From CAWCTD01 sp963798455 (GTDB lineage Bacteria; Acidobacteriota; Terriglobia; Bryobacterales; Bryobacteraceae): a stretch of 64,000 nucleotides of DNA. The stretch spans positions 868,001-932,000 of the forward strand of contig CAWCTD010000003.1 of NCBI GenBank assembly GCA_963798455.1. Direction: 5' to 3'. Below the pieces are notes generated by a model. It was not told the origin of the DNA. It did no database searches and was given only the letters and a program-made list of their open reading frames with translations. Position numbers and translations under genes: made by a program. Shown piece after piece: positions 15,622-23,411 of this stretch; position 1 is the stretch's first letter; every line of letters starts with the position of its first letter.

Positions 15622-17133
15622 GTGCTAACCCGTCTCAAGGTGCGAGGCTTTAAGAACCTCGTCGATGTCGACGTTCGTTTTGGACCGTTCACGTGTATCG
15701 CGGGCGTAAATGGTGTGGGAAAGTCCAATCTGTTTGACGCAATCGCTTTCCTGAGTGCGCTTGCGGACAAGCCGTTGTTGGAGGCGGCTCTATCAGTGCG
15801 AGACGAAACCGGCCGCAGCGGCGACATCCGCAGTTTGTTTCATCGTGTCGGAGACGAATACGCAGACAGCATGTCATTCGAGGCGGAGATGATCATCCCG
15901 CTCGAGGGTACCGATGATTTGGGGCAGCCAGCGACCGCCACCATTACCTTCCTTGACTACAAGCTGAGGCTTGCCTACAGGAAAGAGAACGGTTCGCGTT
16001 CTCTGGGCGGTTTGGAGCTAGTTCAGGAAGTCTTGTCCCGCATTCGACTAGGAGATGCGCCTGACCACCTCCGCTTCTCCCACGCTGCGGGTGAGTGGCG
16101 GAGGTCTGCCGTACGGGGTAAGCAGCTAACCAAACTCGCTGGTCACAGAACTGCTCCTTTTATCTCTACAGAAGGTGCGGGCCCCGAGAGGATCGTCAAA
16201 ATCCACCAGGATGGGGGCAGCCGCGGTCGGGCGAGATCGTTGTTGGGGTCAAGTCTGCCGCGGACTGCACTTTCAACCGCGAACGCGACCGAAAGCCCTA
16301 CTGTGACGTTGGCTAGGAACGAGATGCGGTCTTGGAGGTTGCTTCAGTTGGAGCCTTCCTGTCTGCGGAAGCCCGATCCCTTCACCGCCCCAGCGAAGCT
16401 GGGCTCCGACGGATCGCATTTGGTGGCAACGTTGTATCATCTGGCGACTTCACCACATGGGGGTGATGTCGGAGAGGGAGCCGATTTGGGAGTTTACACT
16501 CGGATAGCAAACCGTTTGACTGATCTGATCGATGACGTCCGCTCGGTGAGTGTCGATCACGACGAGCGCAGGGAACTTCTCACCCTGTATGTGACCGGTC
16601 GCGACGGCACAGCCCATCCAGCGCGGGCGCTCTCTGACGGGACGCTCCGGTTCCTGGCGCTGGCTGTCCTTGAGATGGATCCAGAGGCGACCGGCTTGCT
16701 CTGCTTGGAGGAGCCAGAAAACGGCATTCATCCGGCGCGCATGCCAGCAATGCTGCAACTCCTAGAGGACATAGCAACAGACGTGCATCGGCCCCTCGGA
16801 CTGGATAACGCGCTCCGGCAGGTGATCATCAACACCCACTCGCCGGCAGTTGTTTCGCAGGTGGACGAGGAGGACATGCTGGTCGCCGAGGTCAAAGAGG
16901 CCATCGGCTCGAACGGACGGCGATTCAATCGCCTTGTCTTTGGTTGCTTGGACGGCACTTGGCGCGCGGCGACAGGAGACACACCTATTGCTGCGCCTGC
17001 TGCTTTCCTTCCCTACCTGAATCCAGCGAAACTCCAGTTCGGGTCGCGTACCTCGAAGTTAAAGAGGGGGGCAAAGAAACGTCGTGTCGCCGATCGTGAG
17101 GAACTTCAGGCTGCCTTGCCGTTCGGAGAGTAG
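15622..17133 (+). CDS. AAA-family ATPase (AAA_21/RecF-like), putative defence-module ATPase
   Basis: 503 aa, GTG start at 15622 (GGAGC about 11 bases upstream). Walker A is GVNGVGKSN (28-36) after the RecF/SMC-like opening LKVRGFKNL. A long variable middle is followed by an ABC-type signature ALSDGTLRFLAL (about 335), Walker B LLCLEEPENGIHP (Glu near 363) and a switch His in INTHSPAVV (about 406). This is the AAA_21 layout of OLD/RloA/PARIS-AriA-like ATPases. It is followed three bases later by a DUF4276-like protein, the usual arrangement of two-gene ATPase/effector modules. By eye the two genes are less GC-rich than comM. They lie between comM's end and an identical 151-base comM fragment, which supports recent acquisition. 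Confidence 0.8.
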   Translation: MLTRLKVRGFKNLVDVDVRFGPFTCIAGVNGVGKSNLFDAIAFLSALADKPLLEAALSVRDETGRSGDIRSLFHRVGDEYADSMSFEAEMIIPLEGTDDLGQPATATITFLDYKLRLAYRKENGSRSLGGLELVQEVLSRIRLGDAPDHLRFSHAAGEWRRSAVRGKQLTKLAGHRTAPFISTEGAGPERIVKIHQDGGSRGRARSLLGSSLPRTALSTANATESPTVTLARNEMRSWRLLQLEPSCLRKPDPFTAPAKLGSDGSHLVATLYHLATSPHGGDVGEGADLGVYTRIANRLTDLIDDVRSVSVDHDERRELLTLYVTGRDGTAHPARALSDGTLRFLALAVLEMDPEATGLLCLEEPENGIHPARMPAMLQLLEDIATDVHRPLGLDNALRQVIINTHSPAVVSQVDEEDMLVAEVKEAIGSNGRRFNRLVFGCLDGTWRAATGDTPIAAPAAFLPYLNPAKLQFGSRTSKLKRGAKKRRVADREELQAALPFGE

Positions 17134-17136
17134 GAT

Positions 17137-17790
17137 TTGCGCGATCTCCGGTTTACCCTGATCTCCGACGGCCGCTCCGATCGCGCTCTCGCACGCCTAC
17201 TGCGCTGGCTGTTGGTATCGAATGGCGTCGCCCGGCCTATCCAGGCTTCCTGGGCCGACCTTGGGAGTCTGTGGAAGCCGCCGAAACGCCTCCACGACAA
17301 GATCGCCGCTGCGCTCAAGCTGTACCCGTGCGAACTCCTCTTCGTTCACCGCGACGCCGAATCAAGGACGCTTGCGGAGCGACAGGCTGAAATCCAAAGA
17401 GCGGCGCAGCGGGTGTGCCGCACACTCGGCCAGACCCCACCGATCGTGTGCGTAATCCCCGTCCGAATGACAGAAGCATGGTTCTTGTTCGACGAGGTCG
17501 CACTTCGCCATGCCGCCGGGAACCCTAATGGCCGAGTCTCACTTACGCTCCCGCGTATGGACCAGATCGAACGCCTCCCGGACTGCAAGAGACTCCTCCA
17601 CGATTTGATAGCGGGTGCGAGTGGTCTCACGGGCCGTCGGCTGCAGAAGCTTCGCCCCGAGATGGCTATACACCGGCTCGCCGACCTAATCAGCGATTAC
17701 AGTCCATTAGGTGCTCTGCCAGCCTTCGCGGTCCTCGCAGAGACGGTTCGCACGGTCATTGCCGCTAATGACTGGGGCGCCGTCGCATAG
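17137..17790 (+). CDS. DUF4276-like protein, putative effector partner of the AAA ATPase
   Basis: 217 aa from TTG 17137, three bases after the ATPase stop. The N-terminus FTLISDGRSDRALARLLRWL resembles the LI-EG-xD opening of DUF4276/TOPRIM-like proteins, but with Asp (SDG) where Glu is usual. Next comes ELLFVHRDAES (a D-x-E acidic pair) and CVIPVRMTEAWFLFDE, a hallmark of DUF4276. Such proteins often accompany AAA_21 ATPases and are suspected nucleases. The acidic cluster would bind metal if the TOPRIM reading is right. The function is inferred from family and context; no nuclease activity is proven for this group to my knowledge. Confidence 0.7.
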   Translation: MRDLRFTLISDGRSDRALARLLRWLLVSNGVARPIQASWADLGSLWKPPKRLHDKIAAALKLYPCELLFVHRDAESRTLAERQAEIQRAAQRVCRTLGQTPPIVCVIPVRMTEAWFLFDEVALRHAAGNPNGRVSLTLPRMDQIERLPDCKRLLHDLIAGASGLTGRRLQKLRPEMAIHRLADLISDYSPLGALPAFAVLAETVRTVIAANDWGAVA

Positions 17791-17855
17791 TGACGCTGGG
17801 CCGTGCGGGTGGACCACCTTGGAGTTCGCGCTCCTTGCTCCACATTCGCAGCAAC

Positions 17856-17884
17856 GGGGACAGAAGACACCAAGCCAGGTCCCC
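17856..17884. repeat. Imperfect inverted repeat GGGGAC...GTCCCC
   Basis: GGGGAC at 17856-17861 can pair with GTCCCC at 17879-17884 across a 17-base loop, in the junction between the DUF4276-like gene and the comM fragment. It could be a transcription end for the ATPase module or part of a mobile-unit end. There is no T-run after it. Confidence 0.3.
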
Positions 17885-17967
17885 CACACCTGCCCGTGAC
17901 AAGGCGGCTCGGTATCTGGCAAACATGGAGGCCGGTACGGACCACTTCCTCGATCCAGCAGGACAGG

Positions 17968-18118
17968 GCTGCACCGGCGGCATCATCCAGCGTTACCTGA
18001 GCAAGATCTCCGGGCCCCTGCTCGACCGCATCGACCTGCACATTGAGGTGCCTGCCGTGGCCTACAAGGAGATGCGCGCGCAGGAGGCCGGCGAGTCCTC
18101 CGCCGACATCCGCCGCCG
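17968..18118 (+). pseudogene. Internal comM fragment, identical to the intact gene
   Basis: 151 bases are identical to 15137-15287 of the intact comM (offset 2831), coding for the CTGGIIQRYLSKISGPLLDR region in the same orientation. Both edges are abrupt: GGACAGG precedes it and GCGGACAACC follows. With no start or stop it cannot make protein. Perfect identity over 151 bases implies either a very recent copy or ongoing gene conversion. The 2831-base interval contains exactly the comM 3' part plus the ATPase/DUF4276 module. Confidence 0.92.
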
Positions 18119-18273
18119 GCGGACAACCGCATACGTCTGCCGTTTGCACCGCCGTGGCCTCCCGATACGGTCGTCGCCGTCAAGATTGCCGCCCCGGTGG
18201 GGGTGGTACCCTGAGGGAAGGTGGCCTGGAGCCCTTGGGAGGAGGGGGGACCGGCTGCCGACGGGAGCTGCAA

Positions 18274-19139
18274 TGCGGCCGCTGACGCGATTACTCGCTG
18301 GTGTAGCGATCGCCGCTTTGTGCGCCCCGGCGGGTTCGGCCTATATTAGCTGCCCTGCCGTGACCTCCGCAGGCAGCTTCAGGTTGGGGATGCCGCCAAA
18401 AGGGTCTATCGCGTCCATCTGGTGTACAGGTTTGTCGGTACACGGAATCGTTCTGGCCGAGACCCTTCCGCTGCCCTTCGAACTCGCCGGCATCCAGGTG
18501 TCTGTCGGCGGTGCGCCGGCACCGCTGCTCGGGCTGGCGGAGGGGCCCGGCTACCAGCAGATCAACATCCAGGTGCCGCTGGAGGCACAGTTCCCAAGGC
18601 CATCGGAGAGCTGTTCCTTTGATTGCTACTCCCTGGTTCCACTGGAGGTTGAACAAGACGGGCAGCGCGGTCTAGGTTTTGGTGCGTCGTTTTCCAGCCC
18701 CGGGGAGTTCTTCCTGTGGCCGGGGACGAACTTTGGGATCTTCCAGCACGCCGAGGATTATTCACTGGTGACGCCGGACAACCCCGCTCGGCCCGGTGAA
18801 ACGCTCTATGCCTATCTCACGGGGATGCCGGCAACATTGCCCACGGGCCAGCCGGCACCCCCGGTGGTGTGTGTGTCGCAGTTTAACTACGGCGACTTAT
18901 GGGATCTCTACACCATTTACGACTTGGATAGGTGTAGTGGGGGGGCGTGCCTGACCGCGGCTGAAGTCCAGTGGGCGTGTCTGGTGCCAGGCCTGGTGGG
19001 TGTTTACCAAATGAGGCTGGTGCTGCAGCCATCGGTGGCGGCCGGCAACAGGCGCATTGAGCTTGGCAGAGGTGCTCACTGGATGTTTGGTTATATTGAC
19101 GGGGGAGTCAGCTCCCCCGTCGTCCTGCCGGTGAGGTGA
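18274..19139 (+). CDS. Secreted protein with TIGR03437-like (Solibacter-type) segment
   Basis: 288 codons from ATG 18274 (287 aa). The longer frame upstream only reads through the comM fragment and is rejected. There is a signal peptide (LLAGVAIAALCAPAGSAY). Residues about 65-110 (PLPFELAGIQVSVGGAPAPL, then YQQINIQVPLE) match the TIGR03437-type domain found in many copies in Solibacter, whose hallmark is a PLxxVxVxVNGxxAPL...QINxQVP pattern. Paired cysteines in CSFDCYSL, CVSQF and RCSGGACL may form disulfides. The function is unknown. It sits between comM fragments as cargo, unlike the defence-like genes before it. Confidence 0.75.
19098..19121. terminator. Perfect 10-bp hairpin at the end of the secreted-protein gene
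   Basis: GACGGGGGAG pairs with CTCCCCCGTC around a TCAG loop, inside the last codons of the gene ending at 19139. The stem is perfect and very GC-rich but no T-run follows, so it may be a Rho-assisted stop, an mRNA-stabilising stem, or a mobile-unit end. Confidence 0.4.
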
Positions 19140-19317
19140 CGAGGGCCCGGTATCGACTGGCCTCTTGCACCCCAAGTAGCGCGTCAGTCCGGCGGCCAGC
19201 GTCGCGTGAATGGGCAAACTAAGCCGCCGGGGCGGTTCCCGCTGGAGCAGCAACCTCTCGGCGCTACTACTGTCCGGCACTCCAGGTGCATACTCCGTTG
19301 CAGTTGTTGTCTGCACG

Positions 19318-19784
19318 GATGTCCCTGCGGCTTCTACGGGGACACGACGCGCGAGTGCAGATGCACGGGCGGCATTATCCAGCGCTATCTGAGCAAGATC
19401 TCCGGGCCCCTGCTCGACCGCATTGACCTGCACATCGAGGTGCCCGCCGTGGCCTACAAGGAAATGCGCGGAAGCGAGGGCGGTGAATCCTCGGCCGACA
19501 TCCGCCGCCGCGTCGAGCGCGCCCGAGCCGTCCAGCACGCCCGCGGGTTCTACAATTCGCAGATCCCCGCCCGGGTACTCCGCAAGCTCTGCGAGCTGGA
19601 CGACGCCGGCGAGCGCACCCTCGAAATGGCCGTGCGCCGCATGGGCCTCTCCGCCCGCGCCCACGACCGCCTGCTCAAGGTCTCCCGCACCATCGCCGAC
19701 CTGGGCGGCTCGGACGCCGTCACCGCCAAGCACGTCGCCGAAGCGGTGCAGTATCGCAGCCTGGATAGGGACTACTGGAGCTGA
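19318..19784 (+). pseudogene. 3' fragment of a comM gene with mosaic identity
   Basis: From about 19318 the frame reads CPCGFYGDTTRECRCTGGII and runs to DRDYWS and TGA at 19782-19784, matching the last about 153 residues of ComM without any indel (constant offset 4223 to the intact gene). The first 275 bases differ at many mainly synonymous positions, whereas 19596-19765 (170 bases) are identical to 15373-15542. That pattern fits a diverged allele evolved under selection and later homogenised by recombination at its end. Upstream of 19318 the similarity stops. A start-like codon at 19206 gives a chimeric frame that I do not regard as a real gene. Confidence 0.9.
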
Positions 19785-20026
19785 GAAGCGTTCCGCGAAG
19801 CCTGCGCAGGTCTATCCGGCCGTGTCTGGCCCTTACTGCGGACCCGTGTCGGGCTTACTTGAGATTCTAGCTCTGGATCCCCCACTTCATTGAAGTAGGG
19901 AGGTGACACGTGAAGACGCTTCGGCGCGTGCTTATGCGCCTGCTGTGGTATCGGAGACGCGAATTCTACCGGCGCTTGCAAGAGGTCTGCCGGTCAAATA
20001 CGCCGGCAAACTGATCGCGGCGGCCC

Positions 20027-20776
20027 TCATGTGGGCGTCGGCCCCCCCTTGCGGACTACCAGCAGTTCTGTGAAACCAAAGAAGTAGACACAAGAGTACA
20101 CCACCAGGAAGCCTCTCTCGCAAAACAGGCCGCGTAGCCGGTCCCGGTCCGGATGGCGCTTCAAGCTTTCGGCGATATAGCCATACACGTCCGGATTCCG
20201 GTGAAGAAGCCACCCCCAGAATCCGCCCCAGAGTTTCAGGGTCCAATACTCGAACGCCTGCGCCAGCCCTCCTTCCGGCTTCGAGAAATCAAGAAAGGCG
20301 GCCACGCCCCCTGGCTTCAGCACCCGACGGACTTCATCGAGCGCGCTCCCCAGGTCTGGCGCATTGCGCAGGGCATATCCTCCCGTTACAATGTCTACCG
20401 ATCCCGCGGCTAAGGCCAGGCAGCCCATGTCTCCGGCAACGAACCGGACGTTGGGGAAAGTGTTGCGGCGCCTGGCGAGATCCAGCATAGGGAAGGTAAT
20501 GTCCAGCCCGATCACCAATCCTTTTGGGTAGCTTGCCGCCAGAAGGAGCGCAAGGTCTCCCGTGCCGCAGGCCAGGTCCGCCGAGAGCGGGCTTTCCCAC
20601 GCGGGTAGCGCCGCGATCAACTCGCGCTTCCAGGAAGCGTCCCGCCAGAACGAAAGCGCCCGCGTGATGAAGCCGTACCTGGGGGCGATCTCCGAGAAGA
20701 CCTTCTCGTTGAAATATCTCTTGGCCTCCGGGGATTCAAGGTGCTCACCGATTCGCAGTTTGAAGCGCTGGGCCAT
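20027..20776 (-). CDS. UbiE/MenG-like SAM-dependent methyltransferase
   Basis: 249 aa. The N-terminal KRYFNEKVFSEIAPRYGFIT and SFWRDASWKRELI match the UbiE opening (FD..A..YD..n...S.g.d..WR). Motif I is ADLACGTGDLALLLA, followed by VIGLDITFPML, and then GGYALRNAPD (in place of FGIRNV) and EVRRVLKPGGVAAFLDFSKP. It begins four bases after the type III polyketide synthase stop, so the two are co-transcribed. In other bacteria type III PKS genes often sit with a methyltransferase that modifies the alkylresorcinol, pyrone or quinone product. That is more likely here than housekeeping menaquinone synthesis, though MenG activity cannot be excluded. Confidence 0.82.
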   Translation of the reverse strand: MAQRFKLRIGEHLESPEAKRYFNEKVFSEIAPRYGFITRALSFWRDASWKRELIAALPAWESPLSADLACGTGDLALLLAASYPKGLVIGLDITFPMLDLARRRNTFPNVRFVAGDMGCLALAAGSVDIVTGGYALRNAPDLGSALDEVRRVLKPGGVAAFLDFSKPEGGLAQAFEYWTLKLWGGFWGWLLHRNPDVYGYIAESLKRHPDRDRLRGLFCERGFLVVYSCVYFFGFTELLVVRKGGPTPT

Positions 20777-20780
20777 TCCG

Positions 20781-21884
20781 CTACGAAACCGCCAGCCGCA
20801 GGATGGCCGTCTCGACCGTCAGCCCCGGGCCGAAGGAGACGGCGCAAATCGGACCTGTCACGGAATCCGTCTCCAGGAGTTCCCTCAGCACGAACAGGAT
20901 GGTCGCGCTGCTCATGTTACCGTACTGGCGCAGCACGTCGCGCGAGGCCTGGACCATCTGCGGAGCGAGGGACAACTCGCGCTGTACCTTGTCCACGATG
21001 GCCTTTCCTCCAGGATGCACGGCCCAGCGGGCGATGTCCGGCACGCTCAAACCGCACTCTTCCAATGCCGGTTCGAGGAGCCCCCGGATATTCGCGCCAA
21101 TGATGTCGGGCACGTAGCTGGAGAGCGTCATCTCAAAGCCCTTGTCGCCGATGCGCCACGTCATGTCCCTTTCGCCGCTGGGGATCAGGGCCGTGCGGAA
21201 GCTCTCCAGGCGGCCGTAACGGCGCCCTGCCGCGGGTTCCCGCGCGCTGACAATAGCGGCGGCAGCCCCGTCGGCGAACAGCGCGTTCGCCAGGAGGGAG
21301 TCCAGCCCGTCTTCGAAGTGGAGGTGCAGGGTGCATAGCTCCACTGACACCACCAGCACCACCGCGGAGGGATCCGCCCGGCAGAACTGCGAGGCCATGC
21401 GCAGGGCGGGCAGCGCGGCGTAGCAACCCATGAAGCCGAGAGCGTACCGCTGGACTGAACTGCTCAGCCCCAGTTCACGCGCGATGTAGTAGTCGGGTCC
21501 CGGGCTGAAAAAACCCGTACACGTGACGGTGACCACGTGAGTGATCTCTGCCGGGGACACTCCCGGACACCTCTCGATCGCACGCCGGGCGACCTCCACC
21601 GCCATGTGCTTCGCTTCCCGGGAGAACCGTTCGTTACGCTCCCGAGTTCCGGGCTCAATGTATTTCCCGCCGGGACCGGCCTTGAATAAAGGGTCCAGAG
21701 CGCCGGGCTTGAAGTCGTCCAGCACACTGTGCCGCGTGTCAATTCCGGAATTCCGGTACACACGGCTGACTAACCGCCGCTGTTTCTCGTCCTCGATGAA
21801 GCTCTTCATCCACTCGCCGGCGAACTCCTGGGTATAGGCGTTGCCGGGCACCAGAGTCTCGATGTGATGTAAATACACTGGCAA
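20781..21884 (-). CDS. Type III polyketide synthase (chalcone synthase family)
   Basis: 367 aa. The TTG start at 21884 is preceded by AAGGAGG seven bases upstream; a GTG two codons in is the alternative. The catalytic triad is visible: Cys154 in GFMGCYAALPAL, His290 in WAVHPGGKAIVD and Asn323 in QYGNMSSATILFVL. SFGPGLTVE near the C-terminus is the family's GFGPG-like motif. It condenses acyl-CoA starters with malonyl-CoA to make resorcinols, pyrones or quinone precursors in the cytoplasm. With the UbiE-like methyltransferase it forms a minimal secondary-metabolite unit. It lies downstream of the comM 3' fragment, so it might be part of the same accessory region. Confidence 0.92.
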   Translation of the reverse strand: MPVYLHHIETLVPGNAYTQEFAGEWMKSFIEDEKQRRLVSRVYRNSGIDTRHSVLDDFKPGALDPLFKAGPGGKYIEPGTRERNERFSREAKHMAVEVARRAIERCPGVSPAEITHVVTVTCTGFFSPGPDYYIARELGLSSSVQRYALGFMGCYAALPALRMASQFCRADPSAVVLVVSVELCTLHLHFEDGLDSLLANALFADGAAAAIVSAREPAAGRRYGRLESFRTALIPSGERDMTWRIGDKGFEMTLSSYVPDIIGANIRGLLEPALEECGLSVPDIARWAVHPGGKAIVDKVQRELSLAPQMVQASRDVLRQYGNMSSATILFVLRELLETDSVTGPICAVSFGPGLTVETAILRLAVS

Positions 21885-21960
21885 CAGCCAACCTCCTTCT
21901 ACGCCCCGATTATACTTCCCGTGGCCCCGCGCCCATCGCGTGCCGCGGCTTGGGCCGGCA

Positions 21961-23298
21961 CTAGCGGAGCAGGGAAGCGGAAACCAGCTCCGTTGCGGCG
22001 CGCACGTCGTTCCGGAGGCCAGTGAATGCCACCGAGAGGACCATCAGTCCCGCCAGGGTGTCCTCCGGGTGCGGGGAGAGGCGACGCGGCAAGCCCAGGG
22101 CCATCGCCGTCGTGTCTTGAAGAGCCGGCAAACGGCGTGAAATTCCGCCAGAAAAGACCACGCGTTGGGCTCTTCTGTCCGGATCGACCTGGCGGGCGCA
22201 CGTGGTGTAGTTTTGGGCCATCGATTCGAACACCGCACGAAACAGATGGCCGATGAACAGGTTGCCCTCATGCAGATTCTCAAAGCAGCCGGAATTGCCG
22301 AACGGGCCGGGGGAGAATGCGATGTTGGCCCGTAGATCCGTGGACGCCACGGATGCCACCGCCGATTCGATGCGCCGCCAGACATCTTCTTTGGCCTTCC
22401 CATTCAGTTCTGTCAGCAAACCGAGGAGGGCGTTCAAAGCGCGTCCGCCCGGGATGTGGGTAATAGTGCGCAAGAAGTGTCCATCGAAATAGGGCCGGAG
22501 CTGATAGCCGCCGCAGCCGTCATGACCAGCGATCATTGCCACCTGTGAACCCGTCCCGATGTTCACGGAAAGTTCGGAGCCGCCCAACAGAGCGCCTGCG
22601 AGCGCGCATTGCTGATCACCGAGTGCTGCATAGCAGGGCGCCCCAAGCCACTTGCCGATTTCGGTACCGGCCGGCCGTACGTCAGGCCAAAGGACAGAAT
22701 CGAGACCCAATTTGGCAATGACTTCTTCATGCCAGCGGAGATTATCGAGTCGAAGGGCGCCGAACGCGGCCGCTTGGGTCGGCTCCATAATTGGGCGCCC
22801 CCCACACAGCCGCCCCGCGACGAAATCGGCGATGGAAACCGGCGTAACCTCGCCCGCCGGCAACGCGGCGCGCCGTTTCAACCAAGAGAGCAGGAGCAGG
22901 GCGTGGCCCGGCCCGAGCTCATCTCCCAGTTCTGTGCGCTCTTTCGTCCCTACCTGTGCCAGGGTCTCCTCGAATTCGGCGGGAGTAACCCTCTGGTCCT
23001 GCCACGAGATGTAATTGGAGAGCGGCTCGCCTCGGCGGTTTACCAACACGAATCCGTGCATCTGGCCGCAGAGTACGAGTCCGTTGCAGTGCGGTGTCTC
23101 TTGCAGGAGGCGCGCGAGCAGGCTCCGGGCCGCCTCCACGACCTCATTGGGATCGACCTCACGATACCGTGGTGGCGTGCCCGTTACGAACTTCGGAAAC
23201 GGCACGCGATACGTCCGGCGTAGTTCCAGAGTGTCCAGGGAGATGGCTGCGGCCTTGATGAACGAACTACCGATGTCGATCCCGAAGATGTCAGCCAT
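21961..23298 (-). CDS. FGGY-family carbohydrate kinase, sedoheptulokinase-like
   Basis: 445 aa, ATG at 23298. The FGGY_N domain starts FGIDIGSSFIKAAAI (phosphate-1 motif). It has GLVLCGQMHGFVLV and NYISWQDQR, which resemble sedoheptulokinase/xylulokinase sugar-binding motifs, and the second domain has ALGDQQCALAGALL and NIGTGSQVA. A C-terminal VFSGGISRRLPAL is the adenosine motif. It phosphorylates a sugar with ATP; the exact substrate (sedoheptulose or another ketose) is a guess. It is about 75 bases downstream of the PKS gene in opposite gene order and may be a separate unit. A short comM scrap follows upstream of its start. Confidence 0.83.
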   Translation of the reverse strand: MADIFGIDIGSSFIKAAAISLDTLELRRTYRVPFPKFVTGTPPRYREVDPNEVVEAARSLLARLLQETPHCNGLVLCGQMHGFVLVNRRGEPLSNYISWQDQRVTPAEFEETLAQVGTKERTELGDELGPGHALLLLSWLKRRAALPAGEVTPVSIADFVAGRLCGGRPIMEPTQAAAFGALRLDNLRWHEEVIAKLGLDSVLWPDVRPAGTEIGKWLGAPCYAALGDQQCALAGALLGGSELSVNIGTGSQVAMIAGHDGCGGYQLRPYFDGHFLRTITHIPGGRALNALLGLLTELNGKAKEDVWRRIESAVASVASTDLRANIAFSPGPFGNSGCFENLHEGNLFIGHLFRAVFESMAQNYTTCARQVDPDRRAQRVVFSGGISRRLPALQDTTAMALGLPRRLSPHPEDTLAGLMVLSVAFTGLRNDVRAATELVSASLLR

Positions 23299-23358
23299 TC
23301 CCGCGGCCTCCAGCCAGCATATCCCAGTGCGCGCACTGGTCTGACCGCCCCAGCCAGG

Positions 23359-23407
23359 CTGGAAATGGCCGTGCGCCGCATGTGCCGCTTGGCCCGCGCC
23401 CGCAGCC
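23359..23407 (+). pseudogene. Short comM-like scrap
   Basis: The stretch CTGGAAATGGCCGTGCGCCG (from 23359), continuing CATG, matches 23 of 24 bases of comM near 15400 (the LEMAVRRM codons) in the same orientation. The next about 25 bases still resemble comM (GGCCCGCGCCC) but with several mismatches. It lies in a short spacer between the FGGY kinase and the DapA-like gene. A 21-base exact match to a gene with three other fragments nearby is unlikely by chance, but it is too short to be certain. Confidence 0.5.
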
Positions 23408-23411
23408 GCTC

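Noticed and set aside
17790..19139. Fusion of the comM fragment with the secreted protein
   Set aside because: The upstream half reads through spacer and the fragment. The signal peptide at 18274 marks the true start.
19206..19784. Chimeric small comM-like gene
   Set aside because: Only residues after about 19318 match ComM; the leading part is random spacer and no ribosome site is seen.
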